Assembly (NCBI GenBank): GCA_001724245.1
Contig: MEDX01000004.1
Location: 1-64,000, forward strand
Source of the DNA: Fonticula-like sp. SCN 57-25
Taxonomy: Eukaryota > Nucleariida > Rotosphaerida
Length of the DNA: 64,000 bases
Reading direction: 5' to 3'
Shown here: positions 63,853-64,000 of the stretch, in pieces
How the letters are laid out: each line of letters begins with the position of its first letter
Position numbering within the stretch: position 1 is the stretch's first letter
Notes under the pieces: model-generated
Told to the model about the DNA's origin: nothing
Seen by the model: only the letters and a program-made list of their open reading frames with translations
Database searches by the model: none
Translations under genes and position numbers: made by a program

Positions 63853-64000
63853 CTATTCAAGCCACGCATGTCAGCAGAAGAGCAGAACAAAGAGTAAAGC
63901 ACATAGGCACAAGCATAGCGAGATACATACAACATGGCATACACAAGACACATTCACCTACACATTCTTCCCCTTCTCCCTCTTCTTCCCATCCCATTCG

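Overview
The window is nuclear DNA from a eukaryote with GC-rich exons, AT-rich spacers and many short introns (about 45-75 nt). The protein set points to an opisthokont, most simply an early-diverging fungus that still builds centrioles or flagella. Fungal-type genes include an IKS1-like kinase, a WC-2-like PAS/GATA factor, a SNF5 protein with a C-terminal GATA finger, NCA2 and ATG13. These sit beside centrin and a complete mitochondrial trifunctional-protein pair, which yeasts lack. No rRNA, species marker or organelle sequence is present, so this placement is inference.

Layout, left to right. 0-5.2 kb: divergent WD40 genes (DCAF11/WDR23 and an unassigned WD40 protein) whose long introns carry a strand-oriented CATTTTG-type repeat. 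5.6-11.6 kb: IKS1-like kinase, short-chain dehydrogenase, a type II coiled-coil membrane protein, and SCP2 with a peroxisomal C-terminus. 12.1-18.1 kb: RPF2, then the beta and alpha subunits of the trifunctional protein head to tail. 18.6-25.7 kb: PAS-GATA factor, a four-TM protein, ATG13, three tRNA-Arg(ACG) copies and a Lys/Pro/Ala-rich chromatin-like protein. 26.0-33.5 kb: intronless RPB1 with 30 perfect-frame CTD heptads, then NCA2.

33.9-49.9 kb is the most unusual region. Five tandem paralogous genes encode about 378-residue proteins with a GPCR-like layout: a two-Cys N-terminus, seven hydrophobic helices, basic inner loops and a strongly conserved C-tail. I recognise no known family. 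Each intergenic gap in the array contains a decayed copy of the last exon of the neighbouring NCA2 gene, so the duplication unit and its breakpoint can be read directly. A divergent sixth member with the same exon plan lies beyond alpha-COP (COPA).

50.8-64 kb: RPS5, DNAJC3/P58IPK, QCR6/UQCRH, centrin, SNF5-GATA, an MFSD5-type transporter, a rhodanese-DUSP phosphatase, an LRR protein, and the last exon of a gene cut by the window edge.

Across the window 5' splice sites are nearly always GTRCG rather than GTRAGT/GTATGT. Branch-like CTRAC/CTGAC sequences lie shortly before the 3' AG. Several gene pairs share short divergent promoters. Coordinates of multi-exon genes were built by matching donor/acceptor pairs to reading frame; where this was not done for every exon, the entry says so.
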